The notes: generated by a model not told the origin, from the sequence alone. Positions 20,905 through 31,384 are shown, numbered from the stretch's first letter. The stretch is 64,000 nucleotides of DNA from Luteimonas sp. JM171 (GCF_001717465.1 NZ_CP017074.1:2198873-2262872); one strand, 5' to 3'. Program-made: numbers and translations.

Positions 20905-22059
20905 TCAGCGGTCTTCGAACAATTCCCGGCCGATGAGCATGCGCCGGATCTCATTGGTGCCGGCGCCGATGGCATAGAGCTTGGCGTCGCGCAGGATCCG
21001 GCCGGTCGGATATTCGTTGATGTAGCCGTTGCCGCCCAGCGACTGGATCGCCTCAAGCGCCACCTGCACCGCAGCCTCGGAGGCGTGCAGCAGGCAGCTG
21101 GCCGCGTCCACCCGGGAGCTGTGGCCGGCGTCGAAGTCGCGGGCCACCTGGTAGGCGAACGCGCGCGAGGACTGCAGCGCGGTATACATGTCGGCGATCT
21201 TGGCCTGCATGATGCCGAAGCTCCCGATCGGCGCATCGAACTGCCGGCGCTCGCGCACGTAGGGCAGGGCGATGTCCAGCGCCGCCTGCATCAACCCCAG
21301 CGGGCCGCCGGTGAGCACCAGGCGCTCGGTGTTGAGGCCGCTCATCAGCACCCTGACGCCTTCGTTGACCTCGCCAAGGACGTTTTCGGCGGGAATCCCG
21401 CAGTCCTCGAACACCAGCTCGCAGGTGTTGGAGCCGCGCATGCCCAGCTTGTCGAGCTTCTGCGCCGTCCGGAACCCCTTCATCCCCTTTTCAACGATGA
21501 AGGCGGTGATGCAGCGGCTGCCCGCCTCCTTGCCGGCGGTGCGCATGTAGACCACCAGCACGTCCGCCTCGGGGCCGTTGGTGATCCACATCTTGTTGCC
21601 GTTGGCCACCCAGGTGTCGCCCCGCAGCTCGGCCCGGCAGCTCATCGAGCCCACCACGTCAGAGCCGGCGCCCGGTTCGCTCATCGCCAGCGCGCCCTTC
21701 CACTCGCCGCTGCACAGCCTGGGCAGGTACTTCTCCCGCTGCTCGCGGGTGCCGTTGGCGTACAGGTTGGCCACGCACAGGTTCGAATGGGCGCCGTAGC
21801 TCAGGCCCACCGAGCCGGAGGCGCGGGAGATTTCCTCCATCGCCACCAGGTGGGCGAGGAAGCCCATTTCGCTGCCGCCGAACTCGCCGGGCACGGTCAT
21901 GCCCAGCAGGCCCATCTCGCCCAGCTTGGGCCAGAGCGCCTGCGGGAAGGCGTTGTCGCGGTCGATGGACTCGGCGAGCGGTGCGATCTCCGCCTCCGCG
22001 AAGCGGCGCACCGCCTCACGGAGGGCGTCGATCTCCTCGCCCAGAGGGAAGGTGCGCAT
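20905..22059 (-). CDS. ivd: Isovaleryl-CoA dehydrogenase
   Basis: This FAD-dependent acyl-CoA dehydrogenase oxidises isovaleryl-CoA to 3-methylcrotonyl-CoA, the substrate of LiuBD. The 384-residue protein shows the family blocks [14 protein letters not shown] and [17 protein letters not shown], and ends with [18 protein letters not shown]. The segment [18 protein letters not shown] places a Glu where human isovaleryl-CoA dehydrogenase has its unusual catalytic Glu254, which separates this enzyme from most other acyl-CoA dehydrogenases. Its ATG overlaps the stop of the leucine dehydrogenase gene by one base (TGATG). Confidence 0.93.
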   Translation of the reverse strand: MRTFPLGEEIDALREAVRRFAEAEIAPLAESIDRDNAFPQALWPKLGEMGLLGMTVPGEFGGSEMGFLAHLVAMEEISRASGSVGLSYGAHSNLCVANLYANGTREQREKYLPRLCSGEWKGALAMSEPGAGSDVVGSMSCRAELRGDTWVANGNKMWITNGPEADVLVVYMRTAGKEAGSRCITAFIVEKGMKGFRTAQKLDKLGMRGSNTCELVFEDCGIPAENVLGEVNEGVRVLMSGLNTERLVLTGGPLGLMQAALDIALPYVRERRQFDAPIGSFGIMQAKIADMYTALQSSRAFAYQVARDFDAGHSSRVDAASCLLHASEAAVQVALEAIQSLGGNGYINEYPTGRILRDAKLYAIGAGTNEIRRMLIGRELFEDR

Positions 22060-23159
22060 CAGCTTCCCTTGACGCGGCCCTGGAAGCGCGGGGCGGCACG
22101 GCCCAGCGGCAGCTTCAGCTTGCCGATCAGCTCGATCCGCTCCTCGGCCATGCGGTCGGCGGCGCGGTAGGTCGGGATGCCGTCGCGCTCGGCGATCTCG
22201 TAGATGCGGGTGAGGTTGTGGTAGATCGTGCGCATCATCCGCATGGCGCGCTCGCGGTTGTAGCCCTCGATCTCCAGCGAAACGTTCATCACGCCGCCCG
22301 CGTTCACCGCGTAGTCCGGGGCGTAGAGGATGCCGCGATTGCCCAGTTCATCGCCGATCTCGTTGTTGGCGAGCTGGTTGTTGGCCGAGCCGCAGATGAC
22401 CTTGGCCTTCAGGCGCGGCACGGTTTCCTCATTGACGGTGGCGCCCAGCGCGCACGGCGAGTACACGTCGGCGTCCACGTCGTAGATCTCGTCCGGGGCG
22501 ACGGCCTCGGCGCCGTATTCGGACACCGCCTGGTCAACCAGCTTCTGGTTGATGTCGGTGACGAAGATCTTCGCGCCGCGCTCCTTGAGCAGCTTCACGA
22601 ACTCCATGCCCACGTGGCCCAGGCCCTGCACCGCGTAGCTGTAGTTGCCCACTTCCTCGTTGCCGAACTTGCGGTTGAGGGTGGCCAGCAGGCCCTGCAG
22701 AGTGCCGTAGGCGGTGAACGGGGACGGGTCGCCCGAACCGCCGTGGACCTGGTGCACGCCGGTGACGTACTGGGTCTCGCGGAACACGAACTCCATGTCG
22801 TTGACGTCGATGCCCACGTCCTCGGCGGTGATGTAGCGCCCGCCGAGCGATTCCACCGCCTGGCCGAAGGCGCGGAACAGGGCCTCGGACTTGTCCTTGG
22901 CCGGATCGCCGATGATCACCGCCTTGCCGCCACCGATGTTCAGGCCGGCCACGGCGTTCTTGTAGGTCATGCCGCGCGACAGGCGCAGCACGTCGTTCAG
23001 CGCCTCGGCCTCGGACTTGTACGGCCACATGCGGGTGCCGCCCAGGGCCGGGCCCAGCACCGTATTGTGGATGGCGATGATGGCCTTCAGGCCGACATCC
23101 TTGTTGTGGCAGAACACGACCTGCTCGTGGCCGCTGGTGTCGATTTGTTCAAAGATCAT
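22059..23159 (-). CDS. ldh: Leucine dehydrogenase
   Basis: The enzyme deaminates leucine to 4-methyl-2-oxopentanoate using NAD+. The 366-residue Glu/Leu/Phe/Val dehydrogenase has the catalytic-lysine motif [11 protein letters not shown], the substrate region LGGTRMW, the NAD-binding glycine turn VQGLGHVG and the ICGSANNQL segment. The start at 23159 ([14 protein letters not shown]) matches family length; 16 extra in-frame codons upstream are Arg-rich and unlikely. It directly precedes ivd. The ketoacid dehydrogenase complex needed to connect the two is not in the window. Confidence 0.93.
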   Translation of the reverse strand: MIFEQIDTSGHEQVVFCHNKDVGLKAIIAIHNTVLGPALGGTRMWPYKSEAEALNDVLRLSRGMTYKNAVAGLNIGGGKAVIIGDPAKDKSEALFRAFGQAVESLGGRYITAEDVGIDVNDMEFVFRETQYVTGVHQVHGGSGDPSPFTAYGTLQGLLATLNRKFGNEEVGNYSYAVQGLGHVGMEFVKLLKERGAKIFVTDINQKLVDQAVSEYGAEAVAPDEIYDVDADVYSPCALGATVNEETVPRLKAKVICGSANNQLANNEIGDELGNRGILYAPDYAVNAGGVMNVSLEIEGYNRERAMRMMRTIYHNLTRIYEIAERDGIPTYRAADRMAEERIELIGKLKLPLGRAAPRFQGRVKGS

Positions 23160-23271
23160 CGGTTGCTCCGCTGCGGCGCGCAGGCGGGGAGAACACCCGC
23201 GCCGCATGTGATGGTTGGGATGTATCGCACTGACGCGAAGGCGGCGCCGCAGGGGCGCCGGTGCGGTCGGT

Positions 23272-23277
23272 ATTCTA
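23272..23277 (-). promoter_or_regulatory. Putative -10 box for the ldh-ivd transcript
   Basis: TAGAAT on the minus strand predicts transcription from about 23265 and a leader of about 106 bases, which contains a GC hairpin (GGCGCC...GGCGCC near 23233-23260). A second candidate box (GATACA) lies closer to the gene. No clear -35 is seen. Confidence 0.35.
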
Positions 23278-23288
23278 CGCGTCCGCGG

Positions 23289-24845
23289 CTACAGCTGCGA
23301 TTCGATCGGCAGCCAGCCAAGGACCCAGGCGATGCTGCGCTGCAGCAGGGAGGCGCCGGGTTCCGAGGTTTCCATGGTTGGCGGATCGGTGCGCGCATCC
23401 AGCCAGCGCAGGTCCCGGTCCTCGTTCAGGTAGAGCCAGTAGCTCCATTCGGGGCTGGACAGGAGCAGGTACTCGTCAAGCACCGCCTGGCCAAGCGCGG
23501 GATCGTCAAAGAGGACGCCCATTTCCGTGTTCAGGTTGATCGAGCGGGGGTCCATGTTGAATGAGCCGATGAAACCACGGCGATCGTCCACCACATAGGC
23601 CTTGGTGTGCAGGCTGGCGCCGCTGCTGCCGAACAGGCTGGTCTCGCTCCTGACGTCGGCCCGCATCTCGTACAGCTGCACCCCCGCCAGCAGCAGGCGC
23701 TTGCGGTACTTGGCGTAGCCGCTGTGCACGGCCAGGACATCGTTGGCCACCAGCGAGTTGGTGATCACGCCCACGTGGGCGTCGTTGCGCACCGCGTTGG
23801 CCAGGGCCACGACGCCTTCGCTGCCGGGAACGAAGTAGGGCGAGATCAGCAGCGCCTTGTGCCGCGCCGAGCGGAGGTCTTCGAGGATGTCGTGGATCAG
23901 CCAGCCCGAGCGGTCCTGGTCGGCGCGCTTGTCGGGCGGGTCGGAAAGCACGCGGATGCGGTCTGTCCAGAGCGGGCTCAGGTTGCGGGTGATGTAGCGG
24001 GTGACGTTGTCGGAGGCATCGACCCGCTCGAGGAAGCGGCGCGCCTGCGGGCTGCGGGTCTCATCCAGGATCCCGGCCATCACCTCGTCCAGGCGTTCGC
24101 GGGGCTTGCGGTTGAGGGCCGAAATGGGCACCACCTGGTCGCTGTTCCAGAAGGTGTCGAAGATCGCGCTGGCCTGGTCCACCGCCGGGCCGAAGAGGGC
24201 CACGTCCAGGTCGCGGAAGTTCATGTCCTCGGCGGCGTCGAAGTATTCGACCCCGACATTGCGGCCGCCGACCACCGCCACCCGCCCGTCGGCGATCCAG
24301 GCCTTGTTGTGCATGCGATGGTTGATCGACCAGCCGCGCTGGACCATTTCCAGCAGCCGGCGGATGCCGTCGCGGTTGCGGAACGGGTTGTACACGCGCA
24401 CGTCGATGTAGGGGTGCTGGACCATCGCCAGCAGGGCGCCGTCCTTGCCGCGGGTATTGATGTCGTCGAGCAGCAAGCGCACGCGCACGCCGCGCTCGGC
24501 GGCTTCCCACAGCTCGCGCAGCAGGAGGTGTCCGGTGAGGTCGTCCTGCCAGATGTAGTACATGAGGTCGATGCTCCGGCCCGCGCGCCGGGTGGAGATG
24601 GCGCGCGCGGCGAATGCGTCCAGGCCGTCGACCAGCATGACGACCCCGGTCTGGCCGGGATGGCGGGCAAGCAGGGGGGACAGTTCCTGGTCTAGCAGGG
24701 TCTGGCCCGGCTGGACGGGAAGGGCGTAGCTGGGCTCGCCGGTGGCTTTGGGGGTGAGGTAGTCGGCCAGCACGATGCCGCTGACGAACATCACCAGCAG
24801 GGTGAAGAGGCCCCAGGCGAGGATGCGTTTGACCCGTTTTTTCAT
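23289..24845 (-). CDS. Phospholipase D-family protein, cardiolipin synthase-like (ClsC type)
   Basis: This 518-residue protein has one N-terminal membrane helix (about 8-28, ILAWGLFTLLVMFVSGIVLA) and two PLD domains. Both HKD motifs are intact: HNKAWIAD followed by GGRN, and HTKAYVVD followed by GSFN. A phosphatidyl-transfer role in cardiolipin synthesis is the likeliest, and the architecture resembles ClsC/YmdC rather than ClsA. The start at 24845 (MKKRVKRILAWG) puts a positive cluster before the helix, so the domains would face the periplasm; in-frame codons upstream are Arg-rich shadow. Confidence 0.85.
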   Translation of the reverse strand: MKKRVKRILAWGLFTLLVMFVSGIVLADYLTPKATGEPSYALPVQPGQTLLDQELSPLLARHPGQTGVVMLVDGLDAFAARAISTRRAGRSIDLMYYIWQDDLTGHLLLRELWEAAERGVRVRLLLDDINTRGKDGALLAMVQHPYIDVRVYNPFRNRDGIRRLLEMVQRGWSINHRMHNKAWIADGRVAVVGGRNVGVEYFDAAEDMNFRDLDVALFGPAVDQASAIFDTFWNSDQVVPISALNRKPRERLDEVMAGILDETRSPQARRFLERVDASDNVTRYITRNLSPLWTDRIRVLSDPPDKRADQDRSGWLIHDILEDLRSARHKALLISPYFVPGSEGVVALANAVRNDAHVGVITNSLVANDVLAVHSGYAKYRKRLLLAGVQLYEMRADVRSETSLFGSSGASLHTKAYVVDDRRGFIGSFNMDPRSINLNTEMGVLFDDPALGQAVLDEYLLLSSPEWSYWLYLNEDRDLRWLDARTDPPTMETSEPGASLLQRSIAWVLGWLPIESQL

Positions 24846-24919
24846 GATGCCCGTGCCGTCCCCTGTTGGGGGGGATTGTAGGGACAAGCCGGCCCCATAT
24901 GTTCGCGCTGCCTGGCGCG

Positions 24920-25999
24920 TCAACGCGCGTGGTGGCGCGCCAGGGCCCAGGCCACGTGTTCGCGGACGAGGGGGTCGTCGCTGTCAGCGCGGGAACGCAG
25001 GGCAGCGAGGACTTCGGGGGTGGTGGGCGCGTTGCCCAGGGCGACGGCGATGTTGCGCAGCCAGCGGCGGTGGCCGCTGCGGCGGATGGCGGAGCCTTCG
25101 GTGCGCTGCAGGAATTCCTCTTCGCTCCAGGCGAACAGTTCGGCCAGGCTGGCGGTGTCGAGCTGGTTGCGGGTGCGGAAATCGGGCTCGTCGGTGCGCC
25201 GGGCGAATTTGTTCCAGGGGCAGATGAGCTGGCAGTCGTCGCAGCCGAAGATGCGGTTGCCGATCGCGGGCCGCAGCTCCTCCGGGATGGAGCCTTCGTG
25301 TTCGATGGTGAGGTAGGAGATGCAGCGGCGGGCGTCGAGGCGAAAGGGCGCGGTGATGGCCCGGGTGGGGCAGATGTCGATGCAGCGGGTGCAGCTGCCG
25401 CAGTGGGCGGTCGCCGGCTCATCCACCGGCAGCGGGAGATCAAGGTAGATCTCGCCGAGGAAGAACCACGAGCCGCCGTCGCGATCGATGAGGCAGGTGT
25501 GCTTGCCGATCCAGCCCAGGCCGGCGTTGCGGGCGAGGGCGCGCTCGAGCACCGGCGCGGAATCGACGAAGACGCGGAAGCCGAAGGGGCCGATCTCCCG
25601 GGCGATCTGCGTCGCCAGCTTTTGCAGCCGGTTGCGCATGAGCTTGTGGTAGTCCCGCCCCAGGGCATAACGGGCGACGTAGGCGCGTTCGCCGTTGGCC
25701 AGGGTCTGCCAGGCCTCGTCGTGTTCGCGGCCGTAATCCAGGCCCACGGACACCACGCGCAGCGTGCCGGGTACGAGCTCCTGCGGACGCGAGCGCTTGG
25801 TGCCATGGCGGGCCATCCAGTCCATGTCGCCGTACAGCCCCATGGCCAGCCAGTCGCGCAGGTGGTCTTCGTCGTCACCCAGCTCGATGCCGGCGATGCC
25901 GCAGCGCTGGAAGCCGGCTTCGCGGGCCAGCTGGCGGATGCGTTCGGCGACGGCGTGCGGATCGCAGGCGCCGTGGGGCAGGGCGGCGGGGGCTTGCAT
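24920..25999 (-). CDS. queG: Epoxyqueuosine reductase
   Basis: QueG reduces epoxyqueuosine to queuosine in tRNA with cobalamin and two [4Fe-4S] clusters. The 359-residue protein has the first cluster motif CGSCTRCIDICP followed by the second cluster set GCDDCQLICPWN, and the C-terminal HEAT-like repeat region (RRSGHRRWLRNIAVALGN). The start at 25999 (MQAPAALPHG) is 26 bases from the divergent nnr start. The -10 box TATACT ends nine bases before this ATG, so it may be nearly leaderless. Confidence 0.93.
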   Translation of the reverse strand: MQAPAALPHGACDPHAVAERIRQLAREAGFQRCGIAGIELGDDEDHLRDWLAMGLYGDMDWMARHGTKRSRPQELVPGTLRVVSVGLDYGREHDEAWQTLANGERAYVARYALGRDYHKLMRNRLQKLATQIAREIGPFGFRVFVDSAPVLERALARNAGLGWIGKHTCLIDRDGGSWFFLGEIYLDLPLPVDEPATAHCGSCTRCIDICPTRAITAPFRLDARRCISYLTIEHEGSIPEELRPAIGNRIFGCDDCQLICPWNKFARRTDEPDFRTRNQLDTASLAELFAWSEEEFLQRTEGSAIRRSGHRRWLRNIAVALGNAPTTPEVLAALRSRADSDDPLVREHVAWALARHHAR

Positions 26000-26008
26000 G
26001 GCAGGGCA

Positions 26009-26018
26009 AGTATAGAAT
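26009..26018. promoter_or_regulatory. Probable bidirectional promoter core between queG and nnr
   Basis: The ten bases AGTATAGAAT contain TAGAAT on the plus strand (26013-26018), ending seven bases before the nnr ATG, and TATACT on the minus strand (26014-26009), ending nine bases before the queG ATG. Predicted starts are 26025 (plus) and 26002 (minus), so both messages would have almost no leader. No Shine-Dalgarno precedes nnr, and no strong -35 is visible on either side. Confidence 0.55.
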
Positions 26019-26025
26019 CGCGGCC

Positions 26026-27519
26026 ATGGGCACCGTTGAAGCACGCCAGGGCGCGAACCTTCATGACCGCGCCGCGCTGCGCGTGCTCGAGGCCAGGGCC
26101 TCGGAGCATCTGGGCGGCGACGGGTTCGCGCTGATGTCGCGCGCCGGCGAGGCGGCCTGGCGCCTGCTGCTCTCCGGCTGGGCCGGGGCGCAGCGGATCG
26201 TGGTGGCGTGCGGTCCAGGCAACAACGGCGGCGACGGGTACGTGCTGGCGCTGCACGCGCTGCAGTCCGGCCTGGAGGTCACCGCGCTGCAAATGCCAGG
26301 CCACGCACCGGCGACGCCGCTCGCGCGGCGTGCCTGCGATGCCTATGTCCAGGCCGGCGGCGCCGTCATGGTCTTCGAGGGGCGGCTGCCCGCCGCGGAC
26401 GTGATCGTTGATGCGCTGTTCGGCATCGGCCTCTCGCGCGCGCTGGACGGGGCGGCGGCTGCGATGGCCGGGGCCATCAACGCAGCCGGGGTGCCGGTGC
26501 TTGCGCTGGATGCACCCAGCGGCGTGAATACGGAGACCGGCGCGGTGCCGGGCGTCGCGGTGCAGGCAGACCAGACCGTGCAGTTCATCGCGGCGCACGC
26601 GGGGCTGGCGACGGGCCCTGCCCTGGATCATGTCGGCAGGCTGGTGGTGGCATCGCTGGATCTGCCGGCGTCGGTCTTCGAGGGCGTCGCCCCGGTTGCC
26701 AGGCGCCTGCGAGCCGATGATCTCCAGGGCCGGTTCGAGCCACGCCGGCGCAATGCCCACAAGGGTGACTCGGGCTTCCTGCTTTGCATCGGGGGCGAGC
26801 ACGGCACCGGCGGGGCGGTGTTGCTGGCGGCGGAGGCGGCCCTGCGCTCGGGAGCGGGCCTGGTGGGCGTGGCGACGCGCGCTGCGCATGTGCCGGCCAT
26901 GTTGGCGCGGCGGCCGGAGGTGATGGCGCAGGGGGTGGACGGCGCGGCCACGCTCAGGCCGCTGATCGACCGGGCGGGAATCGTAGCCATCGGCCCGGGC
27001 CTTGGCCAGGCGGCATGGGGCTCGGCGCTGTTCGGCGTCGCGCTTGCCTCCGGCAAGCCGCTGGTGGTGGACGCGGATGGACTCAACCTGCTGGCCAAGG
27101 GCGGCCAGGCGTTGCCGTCCGACGCCATCCTCACCCCGCACCCCGGCGAAGCGGCGCGGCTGCTGCAGACCGATGCGGCAGCGGTGCAGGCCGACCGGCT
27201 GGGTGCGGCACGGCGCTTGTGCAAGGCGTTCGGGTGCGTGGTGGTGCTCAAGGGCGCCGGAACGGTGGTTGCCGCTCCCGGGGAATTGCCGCTGGTGATC
27301 GCGGCCGGCAATCCGGGCATGGCAAGTGGCGGTACGGGGGATGTGCTGACCGGAGTGATCGCCGCGCTCCGGGCCCAGGGGCGCAAGGCATTCGACGCCG
27401 CAGCAACCGGCGCGCTGCTGCACGCCGCCGCTGGCGATCGGGCCGCGCAGGGCCCCGGCGAGCGGGGCCTGCTGGCCTCCGACCTGTTTCCCCACCTGCG
27501 TGCACAGGTGAATCCGTGA
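26026..27519 (+). CDS. nnr: Bifunctional NAD(P)H-hydrate epimerase/dehydratase
   Basis: This 497-residue protein repairs hydrated NAD(P)H. The N-terminal YjeF domain (about 1-210, with VACGPGNNGGDGYVLA) epimerises the R and S hydrates. The C-terminal ribokinase-like domain (about 225-497) dehydrates the S form with ADP; its signatures are NAHKGDSGFLLCIGGEHGTG, VKG-like VVLKGAGTVV and the nucleotide motif GNPGMASGGTGDVLTG. Both domains look complete. TsaE follows with a four-base overlap, the common order in proteobacteria. Confidence 0.94.
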   Translation: MGTVEARQGANLHDRAALRVLEARASEHLGGDGFALMSRAGEAAWRLLLSGWAGAQRIVVACGPGNNGGDGYVLALHALQSGLEVTALQMPGHAPATPLARRACDAYVQAGGAVMVFEGRLPAADVIVDALFGIGLSRALDGAAAAMAGAINAAGVPVLALDAPSGVNTETGAVPGVAVQADQTVQFIAAHAGLATGPALDHVGRLVVASLDLPASVFEGVAPVARRLRADDLQGRFEPRRRNAHKGDSGFLLCIGGEHGTGGAVLLAAEAALRSGAGLVGVATRAAHVPAMLARRPEVMAQGVDGAATLRPLIDRAGIVAIGPGLGQAAWGSALFGVALASGKPLVVDADGLNLLAKGGQALPSDAILTPHPGEAARLLQTDAAAVQADRLGAARRLCKAFGCVVVLKGAGTVVAAPGELPLVIAAGNPGMASGGTGDVLTGVIAALRAQGRKAFDAAATGALLHAAAGDRAAQGPGERGLLASDLFPHLRAQVNP

Positions 27520-28007
27520 AGCCGGGGGGGCTGCGCGTGACGCTCGCGGATGAAGAGGCCACGGTCCGGCTGGCCGCGCTGCTGGCCTCCCACCAGCCCG
27601 GGCCGGCCGTGGTCTACCTGCGCGGTGACCTGGGTGCCGGCAAGTCCACCGTGGCGCGGGCCTGGCTGCGGCATCTGGGTGTGGCCGGCACCATCCGCAG
27701 CCCCACCTACACGCTGGTGGAACGCTATCCGCTGGATGATCTGGAGGCGCTGCACCTGGACCTGTACCGGATCGGGTCCGGCGCGGAGCTTGAATTCCTC
27801 GGCCTGGACGATGCAAAGGCATGGCTTTGGCTGGTGGAGTGGCCCGAGCGCGGCGAGGGCGGCCTCCCGGTGGCAGATCTGGAGGTGTGGCTGGCCATCA
27901 GCGGCAGCGGGCGGGAAGTGGAGCTGCAGCCGGCCAGTAAAGCGGGCGAGGCGTGGCTTGCAGCAATGGCCCAGGATGGCCAGTTGGGAGGGTTTCCTGA
28001 ACCGTAA
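27516..28007 (+). CDS. tsaE: tRNA threonylcarbamoyladenosine biosynthesis ATPase TsaE
   Basis: TsaE is the ATPase partner of TsaB and TsaD in forming t6A37 on ANN-decoding tRNAs. The 163-residue protein has the Walker A motif GDLGAGKST (37-45), SPTYTLVERY, HLDLYRIG and the WPERGEG region. The GTG start at 27516 overlaps the nnr stop (GTGA), giving coupled translation. A seven-G run occupies codons 3-5, just after the start. The gene lies between nnr and the amidase, a familiar neighbourhood. Confidence 0.93.
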   Translation: MKPGGLRVTLADEEATVRLAALLASHQPGPAVVYLRGDLGAGKSTVARAWLRHLGVAGTIRSPTYTLVERYPLDDLEALHLDLYRIGSGAELEFLGLDDAKAWLWLVEWPERGEGGLPVADLEVWLAISGSGREVELQPASKAGEAWLAAMAQDGQLGGFPEP

Positions 28008-28088
28008 CTGCAGGAAGGGTCGGCAGGCCCCGGATTTACAAGGAAAAAACGCTTGCATTACTTTTTTCTTGGTGTTTGACTTGGCACC

Positions 28089-29534
28089 ATGCCCAGCCCC
28101 GGTTCCCGCCTCCATCGTGTCCTGCTTGGTCTTGCCCTCTGGGCGGGGCTGGCCCTGGCCTCCGCCCAGGCTTCACAGATCAAGGACTTGCAGCTGGACA
28201 GCGGGCCCACGGGGACCCGCGCCGAGCTGAAGCTCGACGGGCAGGCCGACTTCAAGGTCATCTCGCTTTCCAATCCCGACCGGCTGGTCATCGATCTGCC
28301 CGGCAGCCGGCTGGGCAGCGGTTTCAGCCTGCCGGCGCCCGCGGGCCTGGTGCGGGGCGTCCGCACCGGCCAGCCGGAAGCGGGCGTGACCCGCATCGTG
28401 TTCGACCTTGCAAGCGCCGTGGTGGCGATGGGGCCGCGCCTTGAGCCCTCCGCTGACGGCGCCCGCCTGGTGGTGCAGTGGCCTGACGAGGGCGCGCCGT
28501 CCGTCCCGGCCGCTTCATCGCCCGCCGACGGTCCGGACCCGATTGCCGCGCTGCTGGCCAGCGTGTCGAGCGACGAATCCGCGGCGCAGCCGGGCGGCAG
28601 CGTCCAGGCGTCCAATGCAGCCACCGATCGCCTGGTGGCGCAGATGACCGGTGCCGGGCGCGACAGCGCGCGACCCGCGGCGCCGGCGCCGGTGCCGCAA
28701 CCAGCGGCGGCCGAACAGCCCGCTCAGGAGGCCGCCCCTGCGCCGGTGCCGGTGGCGCCGGCTGACGTGATGCGACCCCTGGTGATCGCCATCGACGCCG
28801 GCCACGGTGGCCAGGATCCGGGCGCGGTCGGCCCCAGCGGCACCCGCGAGAAAGACGTGACCCTGGCGATCGCCCGCGAGCTGGGGCGGCAGATCGATGC
28901 CACGCCGGGGCTGAGGTCCTACCTCACCCGCGACACCGATGTGTTCATTCCGCTCAACCAGCGCGCGCGCCTGGCGCGCGAAGCCGGCGCGGACATGTTC
29001 ATTTCCATCCACGCCGACGCCGCCCACAACCGCAACGCCAAGGGATCATCGGTGTACGTGCTGTCGCTGCGCGGGGCTTCATCGCAGCGCGCGCGCTGGC
29101 TGGCCGACAAGGAAAACGCGGCCGACCTGATTGGCGGCGTGCGCCTGCAGGAGACCGACGACACGCTCGCCTCGGTCCTGCTCGACCTCACCCAGAGCGG
29201 GCAGATGAAGGCATCCGAGGACGCCGGCCAGCACATCCTCGAAGGCCTCAAGCGCATCGGCAACAACCACAAGCCACACATCGAGCGCGCCAATTTCGCG
29301 GTGCTGCGCACCTCCGACATGCCGGCGATGCTGGTGGAGACCGCCTTCCTCTCCAATCCCGAGGAAGAAAAGCGCCTGATCGACCCGCAGTTCCAGCGCA
29401 CCGTGGCGCGCGCGGTGCTGGATGGCGTCAACACCTACTTCTCCAACCAGCCCCCGCCCGGCACCCTGTATGCCGCGCGCGCCATGGCCGAAGCGGCCGC
29501 CCGGGACCCCGGAGTCTCCGGCGGCAGCCCGTAG
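28089..29534 (+). CDS. amiC: N-acetylmuramoyl-L-alanine amidase with AMIN domain
   Basis: This 481-residue periplasmic hydrolase cuts the amide bond between MurNAc and the peptide stem to split daughter-cell peptidoglycan. It has a signal peptide (about 1-27, cleavage after AQA), an AMIN domain (about 30-140) that targets the septum, a low-complexity Ala/Pro linker (about 140-225) and an Amidase_3 domain. Zinc-binding and catalytic elements are [28 protein letters not shown] and VETAFLSN. AmiC-like and AmiB-like enzymes cannot be separated with certainty. MutL follows after 38 bases, the usual order. Confidence 0.9.
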   Translation: MPSPGSRLHRVLLGLALWAGLALASAQASQIKDLQLDSGPTGTRAELKLDGQADFKVISLSNPDRLVIDLPGSRLGSGFSLPAPAGLVRGVRTGQPEAGVTRIVFDLASAVVAMGPRLEPSADGARLVVQWPDEGAPSVPAASSPADGPDPIAALLASVSSDESAAQPGGSVQASNAATDRLVAQMTGAGRDSARPAAPAPVPQPAAAEQPAQEAAPAPVPVAPADVMRPLVIAIDAGHGGQDPGAVGPSGTREKDVTLAIARELGRQIDATPGLRSYLTRDTDVFIPLNQRARLAREAGADMFISIHADAAHNRNAKGSSVYVLSLRGASSQRARWLADKENAADLIGGVRLQETDDTLASVLLDLTQSGQMKASEDAGQHILEGLKRIGNNHKPHIERANFAVLRTSDMPAMLVETAFLSNPEEEKRLIDPQFQRTVARAVLDGVNTYFSNQPPPGTLYAARAMAEAAARDPGVSGGSP

Positions 29535-29559
29535 GCGGGCGCGTTCGGCGCGCTGCCAC

Positions 29560-29572
29560 TATCATCGGCGGC
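29560..29572 (+). promoter_or_regulatory. Putative -10 box giving a leaderless mutL mRNA
   Basis: TATCAT at 29560-29565 ends seven bases before the GTG start of mutL at 29573, and there is no Shine-Dalgarno sequence between them. Predicted transcription begins at 29572. Confidence 0.4.
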
Positions 29573-31384
29573 GTGAGTATCCAGCCGCTGCCCGATGTCC
29601 TGATCAACCAGATTGCCGCCGGCGAGGTCGTTGAACGGCCCGCGTCGGTGGTCAAGGAACTGGTGGAAAACGCCCTCGATGCGGGGGCTACCCGCGTCGA
29701 CATCGACCTGGAGGAAGGCGGCGCGCGCCTGATCCGGGTGCGCGATGACGGTGGCGGGATCGCCGCCGACGAACTGCCGCTTGCCGTCTCCCGCCACGCC
29801 ACCAGCAAGATCGCCTCGCTGGGCGACCTGGAGATGGTGGCCACGCTCGGGTTCCGCGGCGAGGCACTGCCATCGATTGCCTCAGTGAGCCGCTTCCTGA
29901 TTGCGTCGCGCCGGCCAGGGGATGCCCACGGCATGGCCCTCCCGGTCGACGGCGGGGTGGTCGGCGAAGTCGTTCCGCGGCAGCATCCGCCCGGAACCAC
30001 GGTGGAGGTGCGCGAGCTGTTCTACAACGTGCCCGCCAGGCGCAGGTTCCTGCGGGCCGAGCGCACCGAGCTTGGCCACATCGAGGAATGGCTGCGGTCA
30101 TTGGCGCTGGCGCGCCCGGACGTCGAGCTGCGCGTATCGCACAACGGCAAGCCCTCGCGACGCTACAAGGGCGGCGGCGAGCTGTTCTCCGACGAGCGGC
30201 TGCACGAGACCCTCGGCGCCGAGTTCGCCCGCCACGCTCTGCGGGTGGAGCACGAGGGCGCCGGCCTGCGGCTGCACGGCTGGATCGCGCTGCCGGCGTA
30301 CTCGCGGGCCAGCGCCGACCAGCAGTACCTGTACGTCAACGGCCGCAGCGTGCGCGATCGCAGCATCGCCCACGCGGTCAAGCAGGCGTACGCGGATGTC
30401 ATGTACCACGGCCGCCAACCGGCCTGGGTGCTGTTCCTCGAACTCGACCCGGCGCGGGTGGACGTCAACGTGCACCCGGCCAAGCATGAAGTCCGGTTCC
30501 GCGATTCCCGGCTGGCCTACGATTTCGTCTACCGAACCCTGCAGCAGGCGCTGGCGCAGACCCGCGCCGGGCAGCAGGCCGCCGCCGCCGAGTCGGCGGA
30601 TGCGCCGGCGTTCGGGGGAGCCACGGCGCCACGGTCCACGGCGGACGTTTTCGCGCCGGGGCAATCCGGCCTGGCACTGCGCACCGACGAGGCGCGGGCA
30701 GGCTACGCTGCCCTCTACGGCACCACCGCGCCGCCACCGGCGCCGGCATGGCAACCGGGCGAGCCGCCGGCGAACATGCCCGCCGCCGACGACACCGCGC
30801 CGCCTCCGCTGGGCTATGCCGTGGCCCAGCTGCACGGCATCTACATCCTCAGCCAGTGCGCGGACGGACTGATCGTCGTGGACATGCACGCCGCGCACGA
30901 GCGCATTGGCTACGAGAAGCTCAAGCGCGCCCATGATTCCGAAGGCTTGCGCGTGCAGCCGCTGCTGGTGCCGCAGCCGGTGGCGGTTTCCGAGCGCGAG
31001 GCGGACGTGGCCGAGCGCGAGGCGCAGACGTTGGCCGAGCTTGGCTTCGAAGTCTCTCGCAGCGGGCCGGGAACGCTGCTGCTGCGCGGAGTGCCGGCGC
31101 TGCTCGCCGAAGGCGATACGGAAGCCCTGCTGCGCGACGTGCTGGCGGATCTTCGCGAGCACGGCGCCAGCCGGCGCGTGTCGGGCGCCCGGGATGCGCT
31201 GCTTTCCACGATGGCATGCCACGGATCGGTGCGTGCCAACCGGCGGCTGACGCTGCCGGAGATGAACGCCCTGCTGCGGCAGATGGAGGAAACCGAACGT
31301 TCCGGCCAGTGCAACCACGGACGCCCGACCTGGGCGCGCTTCAGCCTGGCCGAGATCGATCGCTGGTTCATGAGGGGACGTTGA
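29573..31384 (+). CDS. mutL: DNA mismatch repair protein MutL
   Basis: MutL couples mismatch recognition by MutS to strand removal. The 603-residue protein begins at a GTG ([21 protein letters not shown]) and has a GHKL ATPase region with [17 protein letters not shown] and [15 protein letters not shown] Pro/Ala linker spans roughly 330-410. In the C-terminal domain the endonuclease metal motif DQHA(x)2E(x)4E appears as [12 protein letters not shown] starting at Asp437, with Met in place of Gln, and MACHGSVRA and CNHGRPT follow. It is therefore likely a nicking MutL, as expected where MutH is absent. Confidence 0.93.
   Translation: MSIQPLPDVLINQIAAGEVVERPASVVKELVENALDAGATRVDIDLEEGGARLIRVRDDGGGIAADELPLAVSRHATSKIASLGDLEMVATLGFRGEALPSIASVSRFLIASRRPGDAHGMALPVDGGVVGEVVPRQHPPGTTVEVRELFYNVPARRRFLRAERTELGHIEEWLRSLALARPDVELRVSHNGKPSRRYKGGGELFSDERLHETLGAEFARHALRVEHEGAGLRLHGWIALPAYSRASADQQYLYVNGRSVRDRSIAHAVKQAYADVMYHGRQPAWVLFLELDPARVDVNVHPAKHEVRFRDSRLAYDFVYRTLQQALAQTRAGQQAAAAESADAPAFGGATAPRSTADVFAPGQSGLALRTDEARAGYAALYGTTAPPPAPAWQPGEPPANMPAADDTAPPPLGYAVAQLHGIYILSQCADGLIVVDMHAAHERIGYEKLKRAHDSEGLRVQPLLVPQPVAVSEREADVAEREAQTLAELGFEVSRSGPGTLLLRGVPALLAEGDTEALLRDVLADLREHGASRRVSGARDALLSTMACHGSVRANRRLTLPEMNALLRQMEETERSGQCNHGRPTWARFSLAEIDRWFMRGR

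Noticed and set aside
24061..27822. A long minus-strand frame overlapping queG, nnr and the PLD gene
   Set aside because: Composition is Arg/Pro/Ala-rich, with no recognisable motif, and it is out of frame with or antisense to intact known genes.
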